Counted from the first letter of the stretch, positions 44,998 to 57,095 are shown. The stretch: DNA of 64,000 nt from Labia minor (GCA_963082975.1 OY720348.1:65683719-65747718), one strand, 5' to 3'. Notes: generated by a model not told the origin, from the letters alone. A program made the numbers and translations.

Positions 44998-47900
44998 ATG
45001 TCATATGGAAATGAAGAGACAATTGATTCCGATTCAGTTTTATTAAATACATTCCTAATTAAAAAGAGAAGATGCCGTGTATACTTACATAAAAATAATT
45101 TGACTTGGGAATCTGACGAATATCCATATAGTAAGTACGACCTAATTCAATCTATTTATTAAATTAAATCTCAAATACGATTGTTTTTTTTTTTATTATT
45201 ATTTAGGCAGAGAGACAATTTCTTTATCCAATGTGATATGTGTACAGTATTCTCAACCCAATCTTAAATATGACGAAGAAAATAAAAAAAAAGAAAAATA
45301 TCGAAATCCACCAATTAATAAATCACAAGATAGTACCGCTACTAATTATAATGGATTAATAATACACTATGTCGAAAGAGCAAAAAAAAATAAATGGAAA
45401 ATAAATGTCCTTGAAATGAACCATAATGATTCAAGACAAGTGGCTTCTTGGGTAAAAACATTGAGAAACTGTTTAAAAGGTAATCACATTTAAATTTTAC
45501 AAAAATATTTATATATATATATATATATATATAAATGATAATGATATATTATCATATTATTTTGAATATTACCTTTAATAGATTTTCTGATTAGGGTGAT
45601 GACCATAACTATTTATATTTTATATTATTATTAAATTCTTATATAAATTTTGTTTAAATTATATAGGTTTCATTCTACACACACTGATACTTAATATTAA
45701 TTTATTTTTTAAACTATTTTTAATTATTTTATTATTTATATTCTTGTAAATAACTGCTAAGATGTGATTTTTTTTTAAATAAAATTTATATAAATTGAAT
45801 TGGATTATTTTTAACATTTCATTTAAGAAATCGTTAGTCATACCGTTGTTCATTAATCAATGGTTGAATAAACAATCGTGTTATCATAATCTTCAAGCAA
45901 TTGTTTGGATTAAATATTTTGTAATCATTTCCTTTGCTATAAATAAACAAATAAAATTCAATTGGAATGAAAATAATTTTTCTTTTGTATATAAATTAAA
46001 ACAATAAATTAGATTTATTTATCCTCAAAAATATTCATATTCATAAGTGAATATATTTATTTAATTTTTGTTTATTAGACTTATTTTATTTTTTTTTAAC
46101 AGGATTTTCAGGCAGACCAAAAAATGTTATACTTTTTATTAATCCTTTTGGTGGTAAAAAACAAGGTATAAGGATCTATGAACATTATGTAAAACCACTG
46201 TTTGAAATTGCTGGAATCAATACCACTGTATATATAACCCAATATTCTGGACATCCTACGGATATTTTATACTCTTGTAATTTGGACAAAGTTGATGGCA
46301 TTATATGCATTGGTGGAGATGGTACATTTTCAGAAATATTTAATGGACTCGTCGTTCGAACGGCAAAAGATGCAGATATTGATTATAATGACTTTAACGT
46401 AATTTATCCTACTCCATCTATTCCTATTGGTGTTATACCTGGTGGGAGTACGGATACGATGGCTTATTGTTTACATGGCACTTCGGATATCGAAACCGCA
46501 GTATTACTAATAATTCTTGGTAATTTATTTATTTATATGTATTATTTTATTATTAATTTGTATTGATATTATTTATAAATATTTATTTCAATATTTATCA
46601 ATATAGTTTTGACATTTTCAATTTACCATTATAAAGTGTGACTTTATTCATTAATCATTTTCAGGAAATACAAGAGGATTAGACCTATGCAGTATTCATA
46701 GTGAGGAGGGGCTGTTAAAATTTTATTCCAGTGTTATCTCTTATGGATTTTTGGGAGATGTTGCTAGAGATAGTGAAAAGTTTCGTTGGATGGGACCTAA
46801 AAGATATGATTATTCAGGTAATCATCCTTTATTTATTCTAGTTTTTCTTATTGAAATCTTAAATTAATATTGTTTTTAAATTTTTATTTAAATAATATTC
46901 TTACTTTTTGAAGGTTTTAAAAAATTCATGCTAAACAAAGGTTATTTAGGGGAAATTAATTTAGTTGAGGATGATTCCAAAGCTAATCAAGGGCCAAAAT
47001 GTTATGACAATTGTGAGAGATGTTCTGAAAAACAAATTCAAAAAGAAAAACAAGATGAAGATAATACAAAGAAACGTAAGTAATTTTGTTGTTATTCTTT
47101 TCTATTATCTATTGTATTCATGAATACATATATTAAGTTGTTTTTTTTTATTTTTATTTTAAGAATGGAGAACCTTTAAGGGAAAATATCTTATGATAAA
47201 TGGAGCTAATGTGTCGTGTGCATGTGAAAGAAGCCCCAATGGAATATCGCCATTTTCTCATTTAGGTGATGGCTGTGTTGATGTAATACTTATCAAACAC
47301 ACCTCGATTTTTAATAATCTTCGACTACTTTTACGTTTATCAGCCAAAAGTCCATCTAAAAATATTGTACGTATTTTCATAAATAAAATAATTTTTTTTC
47401 ACAATTCTAATTAATAATATTTATTTGTAGTTTGATTTACCCTTTGTGGAAGTATATAGAGCTAAACAATTTCAATTTAGAGCCTTATCTAATAATAAAC
47501 GATTTATGGGTTCTGAATCAAGTGTGGGGCAATTAATACCTGAAATTAGTGTATGGAATTGTGATGGAGAAATAGAATGGGAAAGTAATTTGAATATAAG
47601 GTATGAAATTATTTGTATTATTCTGTTAACTAATACATGCATCTTTGTTCACTTCAATTAAATTATTCCAGCTTTATACAATCAATTAAGTTAGTAAAAT
47701 TAGTTAATGCCACACTGAAATGAACATTCCTTATAAAATATAAAAAAATATTAAAAATGTAAAATTTTATTTGGTATATTTAATTCCACTATAATAAATC
47801 TTGAAATTAAAGAAAAGTCAAGATGAGGGAAATATGTATTTTCATAAACATTTCAAATTTATGTTAATTTTAAATAAATATGAAAACTAGAATAAAGAAA

Positions 47901-48607
47901 TAATAGAATTCAAAAAATAAGCACAATAAATATTTATTTCAAAGATTTAATTATATTTAATAAACTACTGAATAATCTGAATGTTAATAAATAAGAATTA
48001 AATTAAGAATATTTTTGTTATTAAATTTAAAATTTTCTTCTATCGAAGTTTTTCTTTATTAAAACTTAATAAAATAAATTAAAATTAAAAATATATAATT
48101 AACCCTTCCGAGTGTAATAGATATTTAATTTATTTATAGCTCAGATAATTAATTAATTATATGTTGTAAGCTATTAGATTATATCTTTCTTTAATTAAAC
48201 TCATATTAATCATTTGACGACCTATCGATTAATAAATAAAAAAATATCTTTGTGTTGGAGGTTTGAGATTGAAATTGGCCAAACTTCTTTTAATCGATAA
48301 ATAATAGATACCTTTTTTCTACGATATTTAATAGATAATAATAATATATTATAAAACTAAATCTTAAATGTGTTTATATCTAAATAATGTCCATATAGTG
48401 ATAATATTTGAAAATAACTTTTTTATTTTTAATTTCTTCACTTGGGGGGGGGGGGGGGGGGAAATCCATGAAATCATTTATAATATAATATTAAGAAATT
48501 AATTTATTTATATTTATTTTTTTAGGGTGCACTGTCAATTATTAAATGTATTTACCCGAAGATTCCCAGAAGAAGTCGAAGAGAGATGTTGTAAATTTTG
48601 TACATAA
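44998..48607 (+). CDS. CERK: Ceramide kinase
   Basis: Eight exons: 44998-45130, 45207-45479, 46103-46519, 46665-46817, 46914-47075, 47164-47366, 47431-47600 and 48526-48607, all GT-AG and in phase, giving 530 residues (human CERK 537). The enzyme phosphorylates ceramide to ceramide-1-phosphate at Golgi/plasma-membrane surfaces. Visible parts: an N-terminal PH-like region (LIKKRRCRVYLHKNNLTW), the diacylglycerol-kinase catalytic domain with VILFINPFGGKKQG (nucleotide-binding), IICIGGDGTFSEIFNGL (GGDGT at 206-210), IPGGSTDTMAYCLHGTSD, the CERK-specific CxxxCxxC motif (C355, C359, C362), YLMINGANVSCACERSPNG and SWNCDGE-like WNCDGEIEW near the C-terminus. The chain ends RRFPEEVEERCCKFCT, with an extra CCxxC not known to me from CERK. 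The start is the only ATG in frame before the PH region. Confidence 0.95.
48444..48461. repeat. Poly-G tract in last CERK intron
   Basis: Eighteen consecutive G on the coding strand about 65 bases before the final 3' splice site. Such a tract could form a G-quadruplex in the pre-mRNA close to the acceptor. Confidence 0.9.
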
Positions 48608-49532
48608 ACAATCAACATGGACAGCATTTTAATTCACATTCAAATGAAATATTTTCAAATTAAATATTAATCTTCCAGAGCTATTTAAAAAGTAATATAC
48701 ATTTTCCAATTACCAATCTTAATATATTAACAAAGTTAAAAAAAACAATTTTAAATCATACTTTTTTTCTCTTATTACTTTCAATTAATATTTAATTATA
48801 GATATTAATAGATTAATAGATATTCATTAATATCTTCTCCATTTATTTTAATTAATTTATTACAAATTCTTAACTTAAAAATTATATTTAACAAATTTAT
48901 TTAAAAATACACTTAATTTTTTAAAGAATAGATAAATAATTTCACTTGATGATCTCACTTGCAGTTGATAATATTTTATAATTAAAACAACAAAAAAATG
49001 TGAAATTATTTATTCTTTTATAATGATAAATTATTTATATTATATTATTTGAGAACTTTTTGACATTTCTTATCTTAGTGAATATTCCCTTTATCATCTA
49101 CTTAATTATATTTCTTTCTATCTTTCCATTATGTATATATATATATATATACTTATATATATCATATTATATAATTAACTCTAATGTCTACCAGTAATAT
49201 CAAAAATATTTACCGGTGAAAAAGTGCTCTATATATTTATCGGTACCCGATATATTATAAACATTCCTAATTTACACCCATCCGTCCATCATTTTATCTT
49301 ATTTAGGGTACTTCTCGATAAATACTGCCCCTTAATAAATTGATTAAAAATAGGTAAGCCATTTTCAATTAACCAATTAATCAATTAACTTTAAAATAAC
49401 AACCATATGCAACAATCAATTCAAATGTATGTTTCTTTCTAAACATTTTAAATGTAACAGATATCAATTCTATCTTCAGATCCAAATCAAGTTAACAATC
49501 AAATTTTTGCATTTATTAAACGCTTCTTCAAC
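48608..49532. other. 3' flank of ceramide kinase, no gene seen
   Basis: AT-rich with a TA run at 49136-49150. Contains the CERK 3' UTR. Nothing else recognised. Confidence 0.5.
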
Positions 49533-49546
49533 TTATATATGTCTTT

Positions 49547-49905
49547 ATTAAAGCTTTTGTGGTTATTTTGATAATTATTAAGAGAATTTTTATTAAAAGA
49601 CCACATTATTTGTATAAAATTATTTATTAAATTAAAATAATTGTACAACGTTTCAACTGCTTATTCTGCAGTCGTTTTCAAGTAACCGTACGCTTGCTCC
49701 GATTCAAGCGGACTGATGCATGTCGGGACACGTGATATAAGAGGTGACGTGTCCCGACATGCATCAGTCCGCTTGAATCGGAGCAAGCGTACGGTTACTT
49801 GAAAACGACTGCAGAATAAGCAGTTGAAACGTTGTACAATTATTTTAATTTAATAAATAATTTTATACAAATAATGTGGTCTTTTAATAAAAATTCTCTT
49901 AATAA
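49547..49905. mobile_element. Perfect 163-bp-arm palindrome, fold-back element family E
   Basis: Arms 49571-49733 and 49747-49909 are exact reverse complements by hand comparison, with a 13-nt loop. The unit is flanked by identical 14-mers TTATATATGTCTTT (49533-49546 and 49906-49919), the second overlapping the arm end by 4 bp, so it behaves like an insertion. A short unpaired lead ATTAAAGCTTTTGTGG matches the start of the diverged relative at 26204. Arms contain GACTGCAGAATAAGCAGT and GAAACGTTGTA. No coding frame. Confidence 0.85.
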
Positions 49906-49919
49906 TTATATATGTCTTT

Positions 49920-50667
49920 TTGCTAAAATCAAATATAATTCAAAATGAAATATGCCACAATTATAAATGTTGATTATCCACAATAGAATATTTATTCAAT
50001 ACACAATTCTTTGACATTTTAATTCCAATTGAAAAAAATTAAACATTTCTTTAAATGTTAAACATAAATTAAATTTTTTTTAGAAATACATTATGCCAAA
50101 AACCAAAATGGATCCATATCTAATAGTTAATAGAAATTAAAGGTGTTAGAGTATATTTTTTTATATTATATATATATTTTTTTTTATATTTTAAAAACAT
50201 TCCAATAAAACTCACGTGATAGATGCATACGAATTTGAAAAAATAGTTTAGCATTTATTTTTATTTAATAATAAAAACATTAATTTAATTTAAGCATTTA
50301 TCATATAATTTATTATTTATAAAATTATAATATATATATATATATATATATAAATAATTCAGACGGCTACAGTCACATATGAAAATTTTATTCTTTTTGT
50401 TTGTATATTTAATAAAGATTATTATATTATAATATATAATGCAATCTTGTCGTTGAACAATATTTTAGATTGTTAAAATTGTAATTTACTTTCTAATGAA
50501 AATAGAAAGAGAACAAGAATAGATTGAGGATGGATATAGAAACTAAGTTATTTTTTTAATAATTATATATATATAACTAACAATACATTCTGTTATTTTA
50601 ATTTTATTAATTTCAAAATATATAATATATTAAAGAATTCCAGTCCAGTATATTTATATAATATAAA

Positions 50668-50702
<35 letters not shown>

Positions 50703-52057
50703 TAAGATATATATATATATAACACGCTTATTTAATACTATTATTTTTATTTTAAAAACTTTTTATTTTTTGAGTTATATAGTGACTGGAATCTATAATT
50801 TTATACTCTTTATTCCCAGTGAAAGATGCAGATATGGTAGATACGTATATAGTTAAAATTGCTATCCAGATACTGACATATTTTTTATTTTAATAAGATA
50901 CAAATTAAAAATATGAATGCATTTTTATGGTATATTTTCAATTTCAAATTAATTACAATGCAATATAGTATTATCTAAGTCATCGCTTGAAAATATTTTA
51001 AAATTATTTTACACTATACTACTATACATTTATTTATATATTTACAAATTACAAATTTTTATTTACATTTTAATTACAATTATTTTTAATAGATATAATA
51101 GGCTTTTTTGTATATTTATAGCGAGAACAGTCTTTATTCATTATGTATATAAAAATCAAATTAATTATAGTAAAATAGTTTATAAAAAATAGGATACATA
51201 TAGGAATAATAATAAATAATCAAAGGTGGATATAGATATGGACATTTTGGATTATTTACCAAAGGCTCCATTCTGTTTGTGATAGCAAAAAATAAAATTG
51301 ATAAAATCTTAATTGAAATTTAACAAATATATAAAAATATTTTTTTGTATATAATTAAATAAATAATTGATTCGCAACACACGAATGCTTATTTATGTAT
51401 ATATAATATATTACTAAAAAAATACAAGTATATTGTTTATCAAAAAATATTACATATATTTATATCTTGTAAAAATTTATTTACCAATTATATAAAATAA
51501 TTTAACAAGGTATTTAACAATAAAAATAATGTTTATTCTTAACAATTACATTCGTCTATTTTTTAATTTAGAGAATAAGTTAATAAGTTAAATGTATTAA
51601 ATAATATTTTCTAAAGGTTTTATTATATTTACATATATGTAAATAGAACCAACAAGAAATGATTATCAATATATGCACCCCAAAAACCTTTTTTATCTAA
51701 TAAAAATATACAAAATCATTTCTTATTAAAATAAAATTATTAATGTTTAATAAATTTAATTACATTAATTATTCTTTCTTCCAGCCCTTTAAAATTGAAA
51801 CAAAACATGTATACATACTTATTTAAAATATTTATTATTTTTTTATTAATTAATTTTATATACATTTCAAATGCAATTTTTGTTTAATGAAATGGATTCC
51901 AAAATGTTATTAAAAATAATCCAGGACCTATAATAATCAGCATATTATATTTGTATTTTTTTTTTAAAGTTACAAAAATAATATTATTAAATTAAATATA
52001 TATTTGTTTAAATCTTTCTTTTTTTTTGTTTTAAAAAGATTGAAAATTAAACACCCT
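49920..52057. other. Intergenic AT-rich, no gene seen
   Basis: TA microsatellites (50332-50352, 50672-50702) and AT-rich DNA. No convincing coding signal. Confidence 0.5.
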
Positions 52058-52466
52058 GATCAAGGACTCGACTGATATAATCTGGAAACGATATAAATGT
52101 CAACGTAAAGAAAAGTGGTTCGATGAAGAATGTGACGAAATGACCTACTTAGAAAATATATACAAACGAGAACTTGAGAAAGAAAATAATTCCAGAAGGA
52201 AAGGACGGGTGAGGACAAGGTATGCAGGAGAAAAAAATCGAGAAGATTTATATCTTTTATTCATAACAACCAGAATGTAGAGTTGGAAAGATACTTCATA
52301 AATTATACCCCCCAAAATATCTATAAGTACATAGATAAATTGGGAAAAGGATTCAAACTCCAAACCGACTTAATGATAGATAAGAATAGACAATTGACCA
52401 GAGAAATTGAGATATCAAACACACATGAAGAGAATATTTTCAGGAACTTGTGGAATAACATATAAA
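52058..52466 (+). pseudogene. LINE ORF fragment between endonuclease and RT domains
   Basis: Frame 1 reads IKDSTDIIWKRYKCQRKEKW then FDEECDEMTYLENIYKREL. After a frame change at about 52255-52265 it continues ELERYFINYTPQNIYKYIDK, KGFKLQTDLMIDKNRQL, EENIFRNLWNN. This is the WF..EC....R..Y / NP..FY..I..LRKGF / KD..G.L..D..EI...W..YF linker typical of RTE-like LINE ORFs. Neither endonuclease nor RT is present here. Confidence 0.65.
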
Positions 52467-52722
52467 TATAGAAAGGTCACCACAACAAAAATCTCAAAAA
52501 TAGAAAAGAATGAAATTTTTTTCTTAAAAAAATGTTTTGTTTTAAATCATATTTTAAATAGGGGCTGTATCTAAAGGGAGAGATAAAATTTCATTTTTTA
52601 ATTATCATTGAATATGAAAATCAATTAAAGAAACATATTTATTTTTTTATAAAAATTATAATATATATGTATATATATTGTAATATATAAGCATAAAAAT
52701 GCCCTTTAGTGGAAAAATAGCA

Positions 52723-52923
52723 TTAAAATGCTATAAATAAACATTTACAACAAATATTGACATCCTCACGTTCGTCACATTTTGGGACGAAACCATGTGG
52801 ACAATATAAAAGAAATATTCTCGATTGAAGAAGAGAAACTATTGTCATGTGAATTAAACTTTTAAATAATAATAAATTACATGACATGTTTCTTAAAATT
52901 AGCGAGAATTCACGAGTGAACAC
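52723..52923 (-). CDS. Unrecognised short Cys-containing frame
   Basis: A 66-residue minus-strand frame whose C-terminal half reads LLYCPHGFVPKCDEREDVNI then CCKCLFIAF. The clustering of five Cys in about 20 residues is unusual against this AT-rich background and could be a stray exon of a secreted Cys-rich protein. There is no partner exon, signal peptide or clear splice context, so it may be chance. Confidence 0.2.
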   Translation of the reverse strand: MFTREFSLILRNMSCNLLLFKSLIHMTIVSLLQSRIFLLYCPHGFVPKCDEREDVNICCKCLFIAF

Positions 52924-52929
52924 ATATGT

Positions 52930-53175
52930 ACAAGATGGGGATGAGTTATTGGAAAGTTAGCCAGAAGCTACTTGGAGGCGATAAGAATTTTCCTTATGGA
53001 TGTAAACAGGAATGTTGTTCATTCTTCGGCATAGATCGAACGGAGAGACTTCATCCCTAAGGGAGATAGAGTCAGGATCATCCCTCGAGGCCAACCAAGC
53101 AGTTGTCAGCCCATAGAAGATGGGTCATTAGATGCGTGGAAGGAATAACCTGAAGAATCCTCTCTCTCTCGTACC
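52930..53175. other. Sequence-complex block of unknown nature
   Basis: About 245 bp of balanced composition (for example CTACTTGGAGGCGATAAGAA, CATCCCTCGAGGCCAACCAA). I find no long open frame and no known repeat ends. It may be an old LINE tail, as it follows the LINE fragment by about 500 bp. Confidence 0.3.
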
Positions 53176-54504
53176 AAAATCAGCTAAAACAGCTAAGTAG
53201 TCGACCCTTAATAAATTGCAATTGCTAATTAAATTCCATATTTGATTTAATTTATAATATTAAATAAATTAACATTATTTTATAATTTCTTACGATATCA
53301 AATATAATTATATTAACTTCTTTTATTATTTAATATTTTAAATATTAATTTTATCTTAGTTTAATATTTGATTTTTATTTTGAACGAATTCAAAAATACC
53401 TCTTCCCTTATCAACCATTACTGGATTCACCAAACTATTTGAAATTAATAATTACCAGAGTGCTACCAATTAAATTAAACATCAAATTTATTAATTTTAA
53501 AAACCCATATTTTTCATATCTCAACCCTTATTAAGCCTCCAATATACGACAATATTGAGAGAGAAAATTTATGTTTATTAAAATAATGTAGTTGTTAGCT
53601 TGCAAAATTATTTACATTGAATCAAGAAATATTCTTACCATTATTATTTCAATGATTTAACTTAATTTCAAATAATAATAAAAATTAAAATTTCATAATA
53701 CATTTTATTATTAATCTCTGCTTCTCACTCTCTCTCTCTCTCAAACACAAACTTTTTTATTTTATTTTTTATTTCTTGCTTATACTTACTTAATTCTTAT
53801 TTATATGATATAACTATAATTATAATTAGAAATCAGTACTTTTATGTAGTAGTTTAGTATTTCAAATATATTTTAATTATTTTTAGTAAATCATAAAGAT
53901 ATTAATTAATTAATTGTAAAAAGTTTAATTTTTATTAAGAATATTTAATAAAATAAATTTTCTCATTAAATTTTACTAGAAATTCTCTTGTGTTTTAATA
54001 AGATAAAAAAATATAAATTATCAAAATGAATGTATAATATTAATTTAGAAAAAAATAGATGACAAATTGAAAAAGTGAAATTTTATCATCTATATTGAGA
54101 TTAATAAACATTAAATTTATAAATTTATTTGTATCTTGTAAAAATATTAAACTCGATTTAATACATATAGCGCCATCTATTCAAAATAATATACACTAGA
54201 TTTATATTTAGTTCGAATTAAACTCAATAGATGACGCTAGCTAACTTATAATTTAAATACACATGGCATCTATCGAGATTAACTATTTCTTATCTATAAG
54301 TTGATTAATTCGAATATCTATTTCTGATTCTTAAATAGGGCAAATATATAAAATTCTGTGAAAAATCAATTTCTTAAATACTTATTAATCTTTAACTATA
54401 TGTCAAAATAATGGTTGGTTGTATTTTGAATGATATTTTTATTTATTATTTTCTATTTTAGTGATGTTTGTTTATTTTACTTTAATAAAATATTTTGTAA
54501 TTGT
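53176..54504. other. Intergenic AT-rich, no gene seen
   Basis: CT run at about 53725-53740. Nothing supported. Confidence 0.5.
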
Positions 54505-54635
54505 TCACAATCCGGGAAGCTTCAGGGATTTGGATGAAACTTTGCCAGTGGATTCCTCTTTTAATTCCAAAGAAACTATCCTTATGCAATATTTCTTGGT
54601 CGTTTCTAGTTTACGAGATAGAAATTATTAAAGTG
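54505..54635. repeat. Diverged arm of repeat D
   Basis: TTTTAATTCCAAAGAAACTA and TTTCTAGTTTACGAGATAGA match the left arm of the element at 35480-35615 with several changes. Confidence 0.5.
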
Positions 54636-54769
54636 GATTAGAAATACGTAATAATAGTAAAGTTATAATAATAGTTAAAGCAATAAGGTATTTAAAAAGA
54701 AATAGAAAATATATAGAAGATACAAAAAAAAAGATAAAAATTCAATAGTCAAATCAATGACGTCATTTT

Positions 54770-54818
54770 TTTTCATATAAGTTTTTATTTTTTCTTATTC
54801 TTAATATACAAAATATTT
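54770..54818. repeat. MITE fragment adjoining the duplicated ALKBH8 flank
   Basis: CATATAAGTTTTTATTTTTT then CTTATTCTTAATATACAAAA repeats sequence found at the far end of the duplication (55818-55860) and at 33360-33405. The duplicated flank at 54819 therefore has the same MITE sequence on both sides. Confidence 0.7.
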
Positions 54819-55900
54819 AACATATTGGGAATATTTAATTGGATAAAAATAAATAAATAAAATAAAGAATCATATAGTCAGGTTATTTATTTCAATTATA
54901 AGAGGTTATATTTTATAATTGAATAGAAAACACGATCAATCAATCGAATATTCGATAGTTTCTTTCGATAAAATAATTATTTCTCTTTTTTAGGTTAGAT
55001 TGTTTATTCTTCTTATTGGGTGTATAGGAGCTGATAGGAACCAATAGGAAGTAATGAAGTGATTGATCACTAGTTGAATAAGGATAATTGAGATTTCTTG
55101 TGCAATGCTGCTCAATATATACCCGAATAACTCCATAGATAAATAAAAATAAGATAAGCAACTCACAAGAAGAATTATAGATGTGGCTAAATTAGCTCAA
55201 TCAAATATTTTAAAATTAAAAAATAATGTTTTAAAATAAAAATAATTATTAGATTCAATAAATAAAATAAAAATTTAAATAAATTATCAAAAATATTCAA
55301 TTGATATGACTGTAAAATTATTTATTGTAGTGGTCTAAAATACAAGATTCTGTCGCCAAGATTATAAAAATTTAAAAATCAAAACTTAAAAAATTACACA
55401 CATACATCTCAATTTATTTTATTAATATATATATTATATGTTAATTTACTTTGATAATTTAATATTTTAAAAACAAACTTTATTTAAGGTAAAAGTAGTA
55501 CTTTCATTTAAATAAATTTAAAATATGATTGCAATTTAAAACAATTGAGAAATTTTTCGAATATTAATATTAAAATTTAAATATTTCTAATTTATATTGT
55601 TTATTAAATTTTTAAATGGTTAAATATATTGTATTAAATGTGAGGTATATAATTACATTAATATTAATATTAAAAAAAATCTAAATATTTCTAATTTATA
55701 TTGTTTATTAAATTTTTAAAAGGTTAAATACAGTGATGTATTGGTAAAATAAGAAGTAAGGGAACGCATAGTGGGGACAAAAAAAAACTCCTATTTTCAC
55801 CAAATTATTTTTTTCCATATAAGTTTTTATTTTTTCTTATTCTTATTATACAAAATATTAACGAACACAAAAAAGAAATTCTAACAGTAGATTTAAGTGG
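54819..55900. repeat. Duplicated segment, copy 2: ALKBH8 5' flank
   Basis: Copy of 32464-33438, starting precisely at AACATATTGGG, i.e. at the ALKBH8 start codon, with no ALKBH8 coding exon attached. An extra internal repeat of about 110 bp (near 55620-55725) is present only here. Near-identity implies recent origin. It would carry an ALKBH8-like promoter with nothing known to drive. Confidence 0.85.
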
Positions 55901-55993
55901 GAGTCGGGACATTAAAAGGTACTGGAACACGTTCCGGTTTTGAAAAAGGTAAAGGAACGTCGTTCCCCGCGTTCCTCTCCCAATACACCACTA
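55731..55993. mobile_element. hAT-like MITE, 263 bp
   Basis: Ends CAGTGATGTATTGG and, read from the right, TAGTGGTGTATTGG. GGGAACG and CGTTCC blocks lie near the two ends. No clear target duplication. The left part alone is present at the other copy of the duplication (33282-33438). Confidence 0.6.
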
Positions 55994-56001
55994 TAACAGA
56001 T

Positions 56002-56544
56002 AGTATAAACCAAACTTAGAGAAATAGATAGGAATAAAAAAAGAATAAGTACATATTATATTCGTAAAATATTAATAAAAATGAAAGATAAGATTTTTAT
56101 TTTTATTATATTAATTATAATTCAATAAATATTATAGAATCGATATTGGTTGATAAATATAATACCTAATGAATGAAGTTGATACAGGAAAGGTTCAAGT
56201 GAGATTGACTCTATTCTTAATAATATACGTATGACGAATACAAGGTATGCATCTTAATATATTGGATAAGTATTGTCCATTCACTTAATCTTGGAATTAC
56301 AATAGGCCGGTGACATGAACGACAGTCGTAGATAGAAACACTTAATCTCTCTTGAATTGACTGTATATTGGTAATTTAATGTAATAATTTAAAATAATAC
56401 ACAAAGTAATTAATATTAATAACAAAAATTAAACATTAATAATATTAATAATAATAAATAATGTCAGCTAATGTAATAAATTTAAGAATTTTTCTTATTA
56501 TAATTATTATAATATATTTTATTATAACTATTATTTGTATTAAA
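56002..56544. other. AT-rich spacer, no gene seen
   Basis: No supported feature. Confidence 0.4.
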
Positions 56545-57095
56545 CATAGGCGCCATTGGGTATGTGGGTAGCGAACCTGCCTCAATTAAAAAAAAGATCA
56601 CCACAGGGTGAGAGGCTAGCGTCGCTGTCTCACATTCTCGTGGTCCCGGTTTCAAATCCCGGGCCTGGCAAGGGAATTTCTCTAGCTGGGGTCTATGGGA
56701 CGGAGTCAACCCAGCCTCCGGGAACAACATTGGGGAAAAGCTACTTGATAGCGCCTCCGATCAAGAAAATCAAGGTAAAGGTTGAGAGGATCCGTTCTAC
56801 CTATCATAGAACACCTTATTGATATAACCGGCTTGATAGGCGTTGTCTTTGCGTAGGACGTACAAAAGTCAGAGGTTTTTTTTTATCGATTAAAAAGGAG
56901 GCAAATTTCAATATGGATGACGTAATTTGTGACGTCATTTAATTTTATTATTTTAAATTAAGAAAATACTAATAAAGTTGATTTCTCTCGCGGCTGAAAC
57001 CAATACAGATCGATTTTTCTTTATAAATATTATCTATGGTGTGAATTTCAAAAAAATCCTTAGAGCCGTTTAATATCTCAAAAAGACAGAGGTTT
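56545..57095 (+). mobile_element. tRNA-derived SINE, best copy
   Basis: The head GTGAGAGGCTAGCGTCGCTG plus CCCGGTTTCAAATCCCGGGC is tRNA-like: the B box GGTTTCAAATCC is close to GGTTCGAATCC and sits in a perfect CCCGG/CCGGG stem. The body has TCTAGCTGGGGTCTATGGGA and CTTGATAGGCGTTGTC; the tail has GTGACGTCATTTAATTTTAT and TTTATAAATATTATCTATGG, ending in poly-T. A second tRNA-like piece (ATTGGGTATGTGGGTAGCGA) precedes the head. Confidence 0.8.

Noticed and set aside
45659-46007. Frames between CERK exons 2 and 3
   Set aside because: They lie inside a CERK intron, are low complexity and overlap each other on both strands.
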